NCBI GenBank assembly: GCA_947493335.1 | Contig: CANLQO010000008.1 | Location: 1-64,000, forward strand | Length of the DNA stretch: 64,000 nucleotides | Direction of reading: 5' to 3' | DNA from: an uncultured Paracoccaceae bacterium | GTDB taxonomy: Bacteria; Pseudomonadota; Alphaproteobacteria; Rhodobacterales; Rhodobacteraceae | Shown: positions 53,229 through 62,209 of the stretch, one piece after another | Position numbering within the stretch: position 1 is the stretch's first letter | Layout: every line of letters begins with the position of its first letter | Translations under genes and position numbers: made by a program | Notes under the pieces: generated by a model | The model's database searches: none | The model's input: the letters and a program-made list of their open reading frames with translations, nothing else | What the model was told of the DNA's origin: nothing

Positions 53229-53561
53229 CTATTTCATGTGTGCCTCGCCCCAAACTTCCATCTGTTCGATGATCGGCAAAACCGTGCGCCCAACGTCTGT
53301 CAAGGAATAGTCAACACGCGGAGGCACTTCGGCATAGACCTTGCGAGAGATCAGACCGTCGGCTTCGAGCTCGCGCAATTGCTTAGTCAACATCTGCTTT
53401 GTAATGCCGGGCACCGACCGCTGCATAGCCCCGAACCGATCGACGCCGTTAGCTATGCAAAACAGGATAACAGGCTTCCATTTGCCACCGATAACCGAAA
53501 GGCAATAGGTCACCGGGCAGTCTTTGACATCAGGATCAGGCGCCAATGGTTCCGTTTTCAT
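53229..53561 (-). CDS. HxlR-family transcriptional regulator
   Basis: A 110-residue winged-helix regulator, the usual size for the family. Landmarks are CPVTYCLSVIGGKWKPVILFCIANGVDRFGAMQRSVPGITKQMLTKQLRELEADGLISRKVYAEVPPRVDYSLTDVGRTVLPIIEQMEVWG, with a Cys that may sense oxidants or electrophiles. It is divergent from the APCDD1-like secreted protein gene and probably regulates it. Confidence 0.92.
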   Translation of the reverse strand: MKTEPLAPDPDVKDCPVTYCLSVIGGKWKPVILFCIANGVDRFGAMQRSVPGITKQMLTKQLRELEADGLISRKVYAEVPPRVDYSLTDVGRTVLPIIEQMEVWGEAHMK

Positions 53562-53645
53562 GACTATCTCTATTTATTTTGACTAGTTGCGATATGAAAT
53601 AATATGCGCAGTTTGTGTCCCCATCGTCAACTGATGGAGATCACT

Positions 53646-54308
53646 ATGAAAATCCCGACCCTTTCTCTCTTGGCATTCGGCGCGCTTGCGAACGCTGCTG
53701 TCGCGCAGGACACTTCACTTGAGGGCCTCCAAGACCGCATCGTCGGAACTTGGACCTCAATTGGCTGTGAGGTGCGCCCGCAGCAGAACGCGGAAGACCC
53801 TGAATTGGCTCCGGCGCCATCTTATCTGACCCGCGACTTTACCTATGACAAGGAAGGTGGCTTTGAAGCGAATATCACCGTCTACGCCGACAGCGCCTGC
53901 TCGATCCCTGCGGTGTCCTATGACTTCGCGGGTGAAATTGTCTGGCACGACGCAAATCCGGCCGTTGATGGAGCCTGGTCGCAGGACTATCTTCTCAATC
54001 GGCAACTTGAACTAACCGTCCTTGTGTCGCCCATGGCTGAGCAGTTGAACCAATTGCCAGACGGGGCCTGCGGTGAGGGCCCGTTTGTCGTCGGCGAGCC
54101 GCGGGATATCCTCGGACAGCCCTGCGCCTTGCTACGGTTTGTCGAAGGCAGCGCATTCGTTGCGGATCACGACTTTCTCTATGTGCGGGAAGATACGCCC
54201 AACATGCTGTTTATGGGCGGCAAACATGTCGATGGCACAGGGTTCTACTACCCTGAAAACCGCCCAACGGTTGGTCTCCAACAGCCTTTGGTCCGCGTTG
54301 GCGGGTGA
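53646..54308 (+). CDS. secreted APCDD1-like protein
   Basis: A 220-residue secreted protein with a signal peptide (MKIPTLSLLAFGALANAAVAQD). The pattern GTWTSIGCEVRP, YLTRDFTYDKEGGFEANITVYADSAC, then LNQLPDGACGEGPFVVG and LFMGGKHVDGTGFYYPENRPTVGLQQPLVR follows the APCDD1 domain, known mainly from animal Wnt antagonists and found in some bacteria. Four cysteines could form two disulfides. The ATG at 53646 follows GGAGATC. It is divergent from an HxlR regulator. Function in bacteria is unknown, and the family call is from memory of the pattern. Confidence 0.62.
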   Translation: MKIPTLSLLAFGALANAAVAQDTSLEGLQDRIVGTWTSIGCEVRPQQNAEDPELAPAPSYLTRDFTYDKEGGFEANITVYADSACSIPAVSYDFAGEIVWHDANPAVDGAWSQDYLLNRQLELTVLVSPMAEQLNQLPDGACGEGPFVVGEPRDILGQPCALLRFVEGSAFVADHDFLYVREDTPNMLFMGGKHVDGTGFYYPENRPTVGLQQPLVRVGG

Positions 54309-54320
54309 CCCAAGAACTGA

Positions 54321-54347
54321 AAGCCGACCTTCACGCAAGGTCGGCTT
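54321..54347 (+). terminator. hairpin after the APCDD1-like gene
   Basis: AAGCCGACCT pairs perfectly with AGGTCGGCTT around a 7-nt loop, 13 bp after the stop codon. There is no clear T run, so termination may be weak or Rho-assisted. Confidence 0.55.
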
Positions 54348-54370
54348 CGCCGAAAAGCTGCTCTCGTGAG

Positions 54371-54450
54371 GCAATGTCCGCTTTGCGGGCTGCATCCGCA
54401 GCATCACGACCCATTGGCCAACGGCCGGTATGGGCCGAGAGCAAAAACAA
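54371..54450. repeat. dispersed intergenic repeat, copy 8
   Basis: Module A reads AATGTCCGCTTTGCGGGCTG (54373-54392), followed by ATCCGCAGCATCACGACCC and CGGCCGGTATGGGCCGAGAGC. Its A module and following GCAGCATCA motif are closest to copy 1 at 3361-3440. Confidence 0.7.
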
Positions 54451-54510
54451 CACCTTGAGGCCGGATGGCTATGCCGACTTGGTCGCTCCACCAAATTCGC
54501 ATCATCGAAC

Positions 54511-54849
54511 TCAGTTTGCGTGAACGCCTAGAACCAGTTTCTTGGGATCACCACCGGATTGGCTAATGAGGTAGATCAGGTATGGGGCAAAAAACAGAAT
54601 TCCCAGAGGAGGTGCGAACAGACCCAATGCAATGCTACGCGCAGTAAATCCGCCACGCCAAGCCATCCAGACGCCCGACAGGATTAGGTAGGTGGTGAAG
54701 TCCACGTTGAACTGTCCTTGCCACGTGAGTGCAAGGATCGGCTCAAAGAAATACGGCAAGAGGTTCCATCCGTCTTTCGCAATAGCGGCAATCGTGAAGG
54801 CCACGATCAACACCGTCATGGCCAGGAGAAGCAAGCGAAACTGGGTCAT
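54511..54849 (-). CDS. small membrane protein
   Basis: A 112-residue predicted inner-membrane protein with three hydrophobic segments (FRLLLLAMTVLIVAFTIAAIA, FTTYLILSGVWMAWRGGF, ALGLFAPPLGILFFAPYLIYLI). No family is recognised with confidence. It is 18 bp downstream of another small membrane protein gene on the same strand, and the pair is divergent from an XRE-type regulator. Confidence 0.65.
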   Translation of the reverse strand: MTQFRLLLLAMTVLIVAFTIAAIAKDGWNLLPYFFEPILALTWQGQFNVDFTTYLILSGVWMAWRGGFTARSIALGLFAPPLGILFFAPYLIYLISQSGGDPKKLVLGVHAN

Positions 54850-54867
54850 GCTGAATTCCTATTTTTA

Positions 54868-55296
54868 TCAAGTTGTTGGCTGAGCCGGGCGCCACATCGG
54901 ACCAACGATTGCCAAAAGAACAAGGATGTTCCAGAGCGCGTTTGGCCATTGGCCTGAAGTGACCGAACCAAAGCTGTCGAACATAAACCATGCAAGGGCT
55001 CCGTAGAGCACCGACTTGCGAACACCTTCCGGCGCGTGATCATGGACGTGGACGGACAAGAGCCAAATCATCACCGCCCATCCCACCAGGAAGCCTCCGG
55101 TCAAGGCGGAGAGGAAGCGTATCTCTTCGGATTCGTAGGTCGGGAAGCCATCCACCGGCCAAGTAAGGATATCCAGCCCAAGCCGTGCTAACTCGTTCGT
55201 GGCGGGGATTGTTCCAAGCGTCAGCGCCGGTCCGAAGAAGCCGATAACAACCGCCGATACCTTGAGCCATCTCTTGTGGGCTGCTTGAGTTGCCAT
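54868..55296 (-). CDS. small membrane protein, partner of the 54511 gene
   Basis: A 142-residue predicted membrane protein with about four hydrophobic segments (VSAVVIGFFGPALTLGTIP, FLSALTGGFLVGWAVMIWLLSVHVHDHAP, VLYGALAWFMFDSFGSV, NALWNILVLLAIVGP). An HVHDH cluster lies at the end of the second segment. Forms a likely two-gene operon with the downstream membrane protein, opposite the XRE regulator. Function unknown. Confidence 0.65.
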   Translation of the reverse strand: MATQAAHKRWLKVSAVVIGFFGPALTLGTIPATNELARLGLDILTWPVDGFPTYESEEIRFLSALTGGFLVGWAVMIWLLSVHVHDHAPEGVRKSVLYGALAWFMFDSFGSVTSGQWPNALWNILVLLAIVGPMWRPAQPTT

Positions 55297-55405
55297 GTTT
55301 TGTCCTTCGATTCAGATCCATAAAGATTGCTACGGAACGGCTGAACGCGCCGCAATTACCTTGGAGGTAAGTGACAGGTCAGGATGCGGGGTATACTTTC
55401 CACGC

Positions 55406-56176
55406 ATGCATACCTTCCCTGACACATTGCGCTATTGGAGAAGCCTCCGGCGGTTCTCACAACTCGGTCTGGCAAACGAAGCGGGGATTTCATCGCGTCA
55501 TTTGTCGTTTCTCGAGACTGGCCGGGCGCGGCCAAGTCGCGAAATGGTCGTGCGGCTTGGTGAGACCCTGAACGTTCCACTGGACGCCCGCAATGAGATG
55601 CTGACGGCGGCTGGTTTTGCGTCACGGTATCGGTCAGCAGATTGGACCGCCAAAGAGATGGATCCGGTTCGGGCCGCGATTGAAAAGACGCTCGCAAATC
55701 ACATGCCCATGCCCGGCCTCGCCGTTGATCGGCTGTGGACGATACGGATGGCCAACCCTGCCGCGTTGGCGCTTTTCTCTTCCTTCGGGGTCGGCGTCGA
55801 CGACAGTTTGCTTGACCTGATGGTCTCCGACGCGCTTCCATCAGTGGTAGAAAACTGGCCGGAGGTCGCCCATCACGCAGCGAAGCGGTTGCGGACGGAG
55901 AGCGCTGCTGAAGGCGGAATTCCGGAGTTTGGTCCTATCATTGCGCAGCTGGAGAAGGCGCCCAAACAGATTGATCCTGCCCGAACGCCGGTTATCCCCA
56001 CGATCGTGGTTCAAGGCGATCAAAGGCTGTCCCTGTTTGCGACAATTGCTCAGTTCGGAACACCCGAAGATGTGGCCCTCGGATCGTTGAAGATCGAGCT
56101 TTACTTCCCGATGGACGCAGAAACTGAACAAGTCTTCGAAGCAATGGCCAGGGCAACTGTTCAGGCCTCGCAGTGA
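55406..56176 (+). CDS. XRE-family regulator, MmyB-like
   Basis: A 256-residue regulator. The helix-turn-helix is at residues about 5-60 (LRYWRSLRRFSQLGLANEAGISSRHLSFLETGRARPSREMVVRLGETLNVPLDARNEMLTAAGF), followed by a MmyB-like ligand domain (ALFSSFGVGVDDSLLDLMVSDALPSVVENWPEVAHHAAKRL). Family members with this layout sense small molecules such as fatty acids. The ATG at 55406 opens the domain. It is divergent from two membrane protein genes. Confidence 0.88.
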   Translation: MHTFPDTLRYWRSLRRFSQLGLANEAGISSRHLSFLETGRARPSREMVVRLGETLNVPLDARNEMLTAAGFASRYRSADWTAKEMDPVRAAIEKTLANHMPMPGLAVDRLWTIRMANPAALALFSSFGVGVDDSLLDLMVSDALPSVVENWPEVAHHAAKRLRTESAAEGGIPEFGPIIAQLEKAPKQIDPARTPVIPTIVVQGDQRLSLFATIAQFGTPEDVALGSLKIELYFPMDAETEQVFEAMARATVQASQ

Positions 56177-56261
56177 GAGCCGGAATAGCACTGTTCTCCA
56201 GTCGTCCAAACCAAGCTGGCGAGCCGTAAACTTAGTCGTATATCAGATTTCACTATTGAGG

Positions 56262-56420
56262 CGAATGTCCGCAATGCGGGCGCTTCCGCAGAAACTTGAT
56301 GGTGGGGCAGAGGTCTGCAATGGGCCGTCCGTGTCCTGAATCGTGCGCCAGCTGTGTGAAGATGCTGCGACCGATCTAATGTCTTCTGCGAGCCCAAAGT
56401 GTGGATGCTGCGTTGGACGC
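56262..56420. repeat. dispersed intergenic repeat, copy 9 (most complete)
   Basis: Shows modules A, B and C in order: AATGTCCGCAATGCGGGC (56264-56281), GTCTGCAATGGGCCGTCCG (56313-56331) and GATGCTGCGACCGATCTAA (56361-56379), then GAGCCCAAAGTGTGGATGCTGCG. It is a good reference copy. It fills most of the 345-bp gap between the XRE gene and the convergent DUF1992 gene. Confidence 0.78.
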
Positions 56421-56522
56421 TAATGACTGCTTCCCAAGTGTTTTTGAGTTGTTGTTGGTGCCCCGATAGTTTCACAAGAAAATAAACTTCCTTACGAACA
56501 CGCGCCATCAGGACCAGTCACG

Positions 56523-56837
56523 TCAGCCGTATTTCCGCAAAGCTTCCAGTTCAAGGTCCAACTTCAGCTGCTGGTCGGCAATTTCTCTCATCAGTGATCT
56601 TCGAGCATCCTCATCGGTTTCTGCCTTGAGAGCCTGGCGAAGTTCGGTGATCTTCTTTTTTAATTGCACAGCCAGCGGCTTCGCTTGATTTTCTTTCATA
56701 AGGCGATCAATCACTGCGTCCTTGGGGTTCGACAGAAACTCCAGCGGTTTACCCGCCCCCGGAAGGTCCTTGAACTCTTCGGACCGATCAGCGGCTTTCA
56801 TCGCCATTTCGATTGAATAGTTTAGAGGATGTGACAT
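56523..56837 (-). CDS. DUF1992 (DnaJ-homologue subfamily C member 28 domain) protein
   Basis: A 104-residue cytoplasmic protein. The family signature is clear: AMKAADRSEEFKDLPGAGKPLEFL, then a charged helical region (LAVQLKKKITELRQALKAETDEDARRSLMREIADQQLKLDLELEALRKYG). It is the expected size for bacterial members. The cellular role of the family is not established. It is flanked on both sides by copies of the intergenic repeat. Confidence 0.85.
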   Translation of the reverse strand: MSHPLNYSIEMAMKAADRSEEFKDLPGAGKPLEFLSNPKDAVIDRLMKENQAKPLAVQLKKKITELRQALKAETDEDARRSLMREIADQQLKLDLELEALRKYG

Positions 56838-56992
56838 GACACTCGGATTTGTTGCTCTCTGGCAGAAATATAGTTCAAAAATCTGCCGTTTGTAGGCCTC
56901 CCACCAATGTCATGAGTGGTCATTCAACGCACGGATGGTAATGGCAGCTCCGTCCGGAGATCTGTAAGTTCAGCCAAACTCAGATTGCGCGC

Positions 56993-57110
56993 CTGCAGCG
57001 AATGTCCACAATGCGGGCTGCGTCTGCAGAATTCAAGCGAGCCGGTGGACGGCAGCTAAGGGCCGATGTTGAATATCCGTTTTGTATCGAGAATTGGCGG
57101 ACTCTAAGGG
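56993..57110. repeat. dispersed intergenic repeat, copy 10
   Basis: Module A reads AATGTCCACAATGCGGGCTG (57001-57020, one mismatch), preceded by CTGCAGCG and followed by GTCTGCAGAA and GGACGGCAGCTAAGGGCC, a diverged module B. The 307-bp gap around it holds no supported gene. Confidence 0.7.
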
Positions 57111-57145
57111 GAGCAGGTCAGTAGAACTCGTAAATATCACTAGCT

Positions 57146-57484
57146 CTAGAATACGATGCGCGCATCGAAAGGCGGGATCCCAAAAAAATTTACTTGAGCC
57201 ATCTTGTTTGCAATAGTTACTTGACCGATTTCCAACCTCACATCGTCGAGAGGTCCTTTGATGATTGCTGCCAAAGGACGACTGGCGTCAGAAATGCCCT
57301 CCACTGCTGAAATGTCGAATACCAAAGTTGAGCCCTGGGCTGGATATGCGGCCAGACTTAACTCAAACTGCCCATCGCTGTAGGAATATGCTTTGCCGAC
57401 GGCGGGTCCGTTGGCGTCACCTGATGTTTTGAGATGAATGTCTGCACCGCGCAAACCGATAGTGCTTGGAAGAGTTTGAGACAT
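57146..57484 (-). CDS. hypothetical protein next to an IS66 remnant
   Basis: A 112-residue protein without signal peptide or membrane segment. The composition suggests beta structure (GADIHLKTSGDAN, YSDGQFELSLAAYPAQGSTLVFDIS, VRLEIGQVTIANKMAQVNFFG). No family recognised. It ends next to a repeat copy and starts about 30 bp from a truncated IS66 end. Confidence 0.5.
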   Translation of the reverse strand: MSQTLPSTIGLRGADIHLKTSGDANGPAVGKAYSYSDGQFELSLAAYPAQGSTLVFDISAVEGISDASRPLAAIIKGPLDDVRLEIGQVTIANKMAQVNFFGIPPFDARIVF

Positions 57485-57515
57485 TTACGAACCTTTCGCG
57501 AGCGGTTAGGGGCGG

Positions 57516-57630
57516 CTAAATGTCCACCATCGATTGTGGACACTTTGGGGGCACTCTATGAGCAGGAGAAAGAAGCGGTTTTGGGCGGATGACGAGAAGC
57601 GTGAGATTTGCGCGCAGGCGACCCACAGCA
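57516..57630 (+). mobile_element. truncated IS66 end with the start of tnpA
   Basis: The sequence from AATGTCCACCATCGATTGTG onward closely matches the tnpA-proximal end of the complete IS66 at 60.6-63.0 kb, in the opposite orientation. It encodes [22 protein letters not shown] before losing similarity near 57630. The outer terminal inverted repeat and all the rest of the element are missing. It marks one side of the island carrying the VWFD protein gene. Confidence 0.8.
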
Positions 57631-57655
57631 AGTTGGCAATGCCCTTGAAACTGCC

Positions 57656-59860
57656 TTACTGGTCAATCCCAAATTCTATTTCGTAACGTCCGGTACCAGT
57701 TCTTTGATCTGAATCCCATGGGAAATTGTCGCCTCCGCTTATTCTTATTTCATGAGGTCCACTTTCTCGAACCACAAGGTCTTCAACAGCAACTCCCGAT
57801 TGGAGTATTCCTTCGTAGAGAGTTTCACCTTCAGGAGACACCATGGAAACCTGACCATAGACGAGCAATGCACTCCTCTCCAAAACCTGCAAAGAAATTC
57901 GGTCTCCTTGCGATAGCTTCATTCTGTAAAGGTCATCTTTCCCCGGCAAACGGAGTTCTCCAGCAATACGGTGCGTTTCTGATAGCTCAGACGAATTGGA
58001 GACCGCAACGTCAATGGGCTTAGAGGATGGGATATTGATTGCGCGAAATACAAATTCGCCGGCCTCATTTTCTGACGCCTCGACTTCCAGACGATGTTTT
58101 CCTGAAGTCACAATGTCTACGACTCCTATTTGGTTGCACTTGATGCAAGCACTGGCGAGCCTTCTTCCTTCATTGTCAAAGATTACGGCTATGGATAGGT
58201 CCAAGGTTCCGGACGTGCTCGTAAGCTGAAAGAAGTAGCTTTCCCCGGATTTCGCTTCAAATTCATAAATGATGCGTCGGGTATCTTTATCGAGCACTCC
58301 AGAAAATGTAACTTCTGAGTCCTCCGTAGCTCCAGCTTCACCAAATATATCGTCTTCAAGATGAAGATAGGCTTCCGCAGAGGAGGAATCCCGCGAAATC
58401 AGCACGTCGTAGGCGCAACGTTCAAGCAGCAATTCCCGTACTGTGCCAGTAGCGCGGCACTGTGCGATAGCGTTATCAAATTCCGCGTCATTTCTGATTT
58501 CTGTGTAAGAAACTATGCGAGAAGGGAAGTTCCTAATCTGATAGTCCTCAAAAATCTTGTCATCGTGGAGGTAGTCAAAATTTGACTCTGTCTCTGTAAT
58601 CCTCAAGCTGTTTCCCCATACGATGTACCGTTGGTTTCTAAGATGACTCATTAATTGCGCTGAAGAACCCAAAACTGTATCCGACCTTATTAGCTGATCG
58701 TCCATCGGGTTGCCGTTGAAATTTCCAAGCAGGCCATCAACTCTGTTTCGGCGATGCTCTGGTAGTACAATCGTTATACTCAGTTGGTCCTCCGAAACTA
58801 TCCTTATAGATACCTTATCGCCTTCGTGGCCGGTAATGATGAGTGAGCTACCATCCCGCACTATTGTAAACCCGTTTACGGACATAGGTAGGCTTTCGGT
58901 GAATGGAACGCCGTCTACAACTAGGTGAGGTTCTTTGGCGTATACAGCTATTCGTCCGGAGCCGTTACCCATTGAAATCGCGGTAATTGACGACGCGACT
59001 TGAGAACCTCGAAACGGCTCGAGACGAACTTGGATAGAAAAGTTTCCCTGAGGATCACGAACAGCATAGAACTCCCCCGCAGCTTGAAAATCGAACATCA
59101 AACCGTCGTGAGATATCATATGGGGGTCGCCAAAAATTGCCGCTGCTACAAAGCCTCCAACGCCTCCGGCTATGCCAATAGCCTTCAAGATAGCATCTCC
59201 GAATCCATCATCAGAGTGATCCAGTTCCTCAACGTCGAAACTTCCGTTGCGATAGAGCTGAGGTGTTACGCCAGCCGGATCATAAATCGATGGGTCATAT
59301 CGATAGTAGTTTCCGTCATGAGTACTGACATACATCTGGACACGAAATAATTCGGAGTACGCTAGGTCTGCAGGGGAAAACTGATTGGGCAGATGTCTGT
59401 ACAATGTTCCATTTGAGTCCCTTTGAGGGCCTGATATCGCTGGATGGATATGATAGATTCCCACGACAGTTTCATCGCCGCCGTCCGCGAAGCGGAGCGG
59501 GAAAACATAGTCACCTTCCTCGTTCGTTCGCAATACACCAACATCAGGGGCCCGCACCATATTGACATGCCCAGTAGTAAAAGGCTGGGTGTAGCCATAC
59601 CGACCATTTTCGTCGCGATAAATCCATCCTCCGAATTCTGCCTGACGGCCATTTCGACTCAACTGGAATTCACCAAACGCCTGCCAAGCTTCGATTTGGC
59701 CTCGCCTTGCAGCTTGATCAATGCTCGACCACGTTGAACTCGACCTTACTGTTCGATCGACTTGGGCGATTGCGTTCGTTGCGAAGAAGCCAACGAGAAA
59801 AGTGGTCAGTAGAGCAATTAATTCAAATTTTTCCAAGTGCGTGTTTTGCAGTAATTTCAT
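57656..59860 (-). CDS. secreted multidomain protein: JAMM-like (DUF4329-type) + VWFD
   Basis: A 734-residue secreted protein, signal peptide residues 1-32 (ending NAIAQ). Residues about 40-190 resemble DUF4329, with EFGGWIYRD and a JAMM-type metal motif: HIH (His137, His139) and SPAD (Ser162, Asp165). Residues about 243-400 are a von Willebrand type D domain opening FGDPHMISHDGLMFDFQAAGEFYAV; GDPH is the site that self-cleaves in some mucins. The C-terminal 200 residues resemble pre-peptidase C-terminal beta domains. The gene is visibly A+T-richer than its neighbours. It is 1 bp from the next upstream gene. Possibly a surface or secreted effector; function unproven. Confidence 0.75.
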   Translation of the reverse strand: MKLLQNTHLEKFELIALLTTFLVGFFATNAIAQVDRTVRSSSTWSSIDQAARRGQIEAWQAFGEFQLSRNGRQAEFGGWIYRDENGRYGYTQPFTTGHVNMVRAPDVGVLRTNEEGDYVFPLRFADGGDETVVGIYHIHPAISGPQRDSNGTLYRHLPNQFSPADLAYSELFRVQMYVSTHDGNYYRYDPSIYDPAGVTPQLYRNGSFDVEELDHSDDGFGDAILKAIGIAGGVGGFVAAAIFGDPHMISHDGLMFDFQAAGEFYAVRDPQGNFSIQVRLEPFRGSQVASSITAISMGNGSGRIAVYAKEPHLVVDGVPFTESLPMSVNGFTIVRDGSSLIITGHEGDKVSIRIVSEDQLSITIVLPEHRRNRVDGLLGNFNGNPMDDQLIRSDTVLGSSAQLMSHLRNQRYIVWGNSLRITETESNFDYLHDDKIFEDYQIRNFPSRIVSYTEIRNDAEFDNAIAQCRATGTVRELLLERCAYDVLISRDSSSAEAYLHLEDDIFGEAGATEDSEVTFSGVLDKDTRRIIYEFEAKSGESYFFQLTSTSGTLDLSIAVIFDNEGRRLASACIKCNQIGVVDIVTSGKHRLEVEASENEAGEFVFRAINIPSSKPIDVAVSNSSELSETHRIAGELRLPGKDDLYRMKLSQGDRISLQVLERSALLVYGQVSMVSPEGETLYEGILQSGVAVEDLVVRESGPHEIRISGGDNFPWDSDQRTGTGRYEIEFGIDQ

Positions 59861-59861
59861 A

Positions 59862-60293
59862 TCAATTCTCTACAGGACGATTTTGCAGCATCAATTGAAA
59901 CTTCTCCATCAGAAAGACCGATCTATCTTCGGCAGAAATTTTTTCATACGAAGTTAGCTCACTCTGCAGTTCACCTGATCCGGCCAAATTTAGATTGTTC
60001 CGCAACCAAAGACCCAAGTGCAATTGTTCAACGGACATGAACTCATCGTTTGGAATGCACCGATAGTAGACGGCCATTTCCTCGGTTGACACAGCCAGCA
60101 GCAATTCGACAGCTTGATCAACCGACACTGGCACTGAAATATCCGGTGAAAGGTCAGGAATGCTTGGTGCAGGATTGGTGAGATTGCATTCTTCGATGAT
60201 GTTGGATGCCTGTTGTTGATTTAGGCTTAGGCCGTTGTAGGAAAAGTACGATGCAATCAAAATTGAAGTTGCTGCTAGTACAATCCACTTCAT
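59862..60293 (-). CDS. small secreted or anchored protein upstream of the VWFD gene
   Basis: A 143-residue protein with an N-terminal hydrophobic segment (MKWIVLAATSILIASYFSYNGLSL) that is a signal peptide or anchor. The remainder is acidic and helical (SVDQAVELLLAVSTEEMAVYYRCIPNDEFMSVEQLHLGLWLRNNLNL) with two cysteines. The ATG at 60293 is chosen because it opens the signal segment. It ends 1 bp before the VWFD protein gene, so the two are almost certainly cotranscribed. It could be a chaperone or immunity-type partner, which is only a guess. Confidence 0.6.
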   Translation of the reverse strand: MKWIVLAATSILIASYFSYNGLSLNQQQASNIIEECNLTNPAPSIPDLSPDISVPVSVDQAVELLLAVSTEEMAVYYRCIPNDEFMSVEQLHLGLWLRNNLNLAGSGELQSELTSYEKISAEDRSVFLMEKFQLMLQNRPVEN

Positions 60294-60332
60294 GACTGCG
60301 CTCCTATATACTTCTCCTTGAATTAATATCAC

Positions 60333-60570
60333 ATTCTTCGCCCGAACGGCTAAACTAATTCAGAAACCGCAGTCTGCTGGAACGCAAGCGTCCGACCAGC
60401 TCTAGGTTTCAGCCAGCACGTGAGGGCTTCCACCGCATCCGCCACGCAGGATTCCTGGCAAGTGGCCTCCGACGTGACAGGGTCGGAATGATTAGGCGCT
60501 TGCTCGACAGAGAGCCAGAGCCGGATCAAATGGCTCAAGAAGACGACCGCTGTGCGGACCAATATGCATC
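60333..60570. other. gene-free stretch between the island operon and IS66
   Basis: About 240 bp with no supported gene. A minus-strand frame of 70 codons crosses it but has no ribosome site and no recognisable product. The composition is more G+C-rich than the adjacent VWFD operon, so a composition break lies near 60.33 kb. Confidence 0.35.
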
Positions 60571-60621
60571 TTTATCGAGCCCGTCCGTTGAACCCGCTCT
60601 GTTAGGCCAGCACATGCCCTG

Positions 60622-62139
60622 TTACGCTGCTTGAGCAGCGTAACGCCAGGGGAGGAGCTCGTCGAGGCGTGTGATCTTGTGGTCAGCTATCTGGGCAAGG
60701 ACCCATGTGAGCCAGGCTTGTGGATCGACGTTGTTGAGCTTGGCGGTCTCGATCAGGGTGTAGGCGATTGCCATAGCTTTGCCGCCGCCTTCGGAGCCTT
60801 CGAACATCCAGTATTTCCGGCCGATGGCGACGGGCTTGACGGCGCGCTCGGCAGTGTTGTTATCCAACTCTAGGTGGCCGTTCTCAAGATATGGCCGCGC
60901 CTTTGGCATCCGGCCTAGCGCGTAGCGTATCGCCTGCGCCAGTGGCGATTTACCCGATATCTTGGGCAGTTGCGCGTGCAGCCAGGCTTCCAGATCATCG
61001 AAGATCGGTTTTGCCCGTGCTTGCCTCAAAGCCACGCGCGCCTCGGGTAATCGACCTCGCGCGTCTTTTTCCACTGCATACAGTTCCGCGATCCGGCGAA
61101 TGGCTTCCTCGGCAATGGCGTTGCCTTGGGACGCAAAAACATCGACGAACTTGCGCCTGACATGGGCCATGCAGGCCATCTCATCTGCCTTGTCATGCCC
61201 GAACAACCCGTTGAAGCCGGAGTATCTATCCGCGTGAACCCAACCTTTGTAGCCTGCGAGGTGGCTAACGGGATGTTCGCCTTTGCGATCAATGGTGAAC
61301 TGGTACCAGGCGCACGGCGGCGATGACCCGGAGCACGGTCGTTCATCACGGACATAGGTCCAGACCCGTGCCGTCTTGGTCTTCTTTTTGCCCGGTGCCT
61401 GCATCTTCACGGGTGTGTCGTCCGCAAACAGTGCATCTCCGCGACGCACAATTCGCCCGATCTCATCAGCCAAGGGCTCCAGCAGTGCCGTTGACCGGCC
61501 AACCCAGTCGGCCATCGTGGACCGATCCAGATCAATCCCTTCGCGGGCATAGATTTGGCTCTGGCGGTATAAGGGAAGATGATCAGCGTATTTGCTGACC
61601 AGAACATGCGCCAGCAGGCCGGGGCCGGGTCTGCCGCGCTCAATAGGACGAGACGGCAGCGGCGCTTGGACGATTGCTTCGCAGCCCGCGCAGGCTTTGC
61701 GGGGCCGGACGATGCGGTTCACGACAAAGCGCCCTGGCACATACTCAAGCTCTTCGGTGATATCTTCGCCAAGAGTTTTCAGCTTGCCGCCGCACCGCGT
61801 GCAATCGTCGCCGGGTGAGAGAACTTCATCATGCCGGTCGAGATGATCGGGCAACGGTTTGCGACTGTGCTGGCGTGGAGGTTTGCCTTCAGCGGACGGC
61901 GTCTCAGGTTGGGTCTGTTCAGATGCGGCCTCAGCAATCGCCTCATCTTCTTCGAAGGTCAGATTGAGCTGATCCAGGCTCTCGGAACGCACACCAAACC
62001 GATGACGGTTTTGGCCCGCAAGCTGATGCTTGAGCTTCTCAATCAGAAGCGCCTGCGACTTGACCTCATTCGCCAGAAGCCGGTTCACGGCCCGCAGTTC
62101 GGCGGGATCATCCGGCGTGATATCGAGGTCCTTCAGCAT
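60622..62139 (-). CDS. tnpC: IS66 transposase TnpC
   Basis: A 505-residue IS66 family DDE transposase, normal length. Marks include an N-terminal coiled coil ([23 protein letters not shown]), a zinc-finger-like CTRCGG and [47 protein letters not shown], the catalytic [11 protein letters not shown] and HADRYSGFN, and [29 protein letters not shown]. Intact. Confidence 0.95.
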   Translation of the reverse strand: MLKDLDITPDDPAELRAVNRLLANEVKSQALLIEKLKHQLAGQNRHRFGVRSESLDQLNLTFEEDEAIAEAASEQTQPETPSAEGKPPRQHSRKPLPDHLDRHDEVLSPGDDCTRCGGKLKTLGEDITEELEYVPGRFVVNRIVRPRKACAGCEAIVQAPLPSRPIERGRPGPGLLAHVLVSKYADHLPLYRQSQIYAREGIDLDRSTMADWVGRSTALLEPLADEIGRIVRRGDALFADDTPVKMQAPGKKKTKTARVWTYVRDERPCSGSSPPCAWYQFTIDRKGEHPVSHLAGYKGWVHADRYSGFNGLFGHDKADEMACMAHVRRKFVDVFASQGNAIAEEAIRRIAELYAVEKDARGRLPEARVALRQARAKPIFDDLEAWLHAQLPKISGKSPLAQAIRYALGRMPKARPYLENGHLELDNNTAERAVKPVAIGRKYWMFEGSEGGGKAMAIAYTLIETAKLNNVDPQAWLTWVLAQIADHKITRLDELLPWRYAAQAA

Positions 62140-62209
62140 CGCCGACCCTATATCGGATCAGGGATAAAACGTGAATCCCGAATGCAATCAAAATGTTGTA
62201 TTTATTACT

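Noticed and set aside
3361-57110. Reading the recurring intergenic repeats as a CRISPR array
   Set aside because: Copies are kilobases apart, differ in length and module content, and have no regular spacers or cas genes.
60350-60562. 70-codon minus-strand frame beside IS66
   Set aside because: No ribosome site, no family, and it lies in the junction between the A+T-rich island and the IS element.
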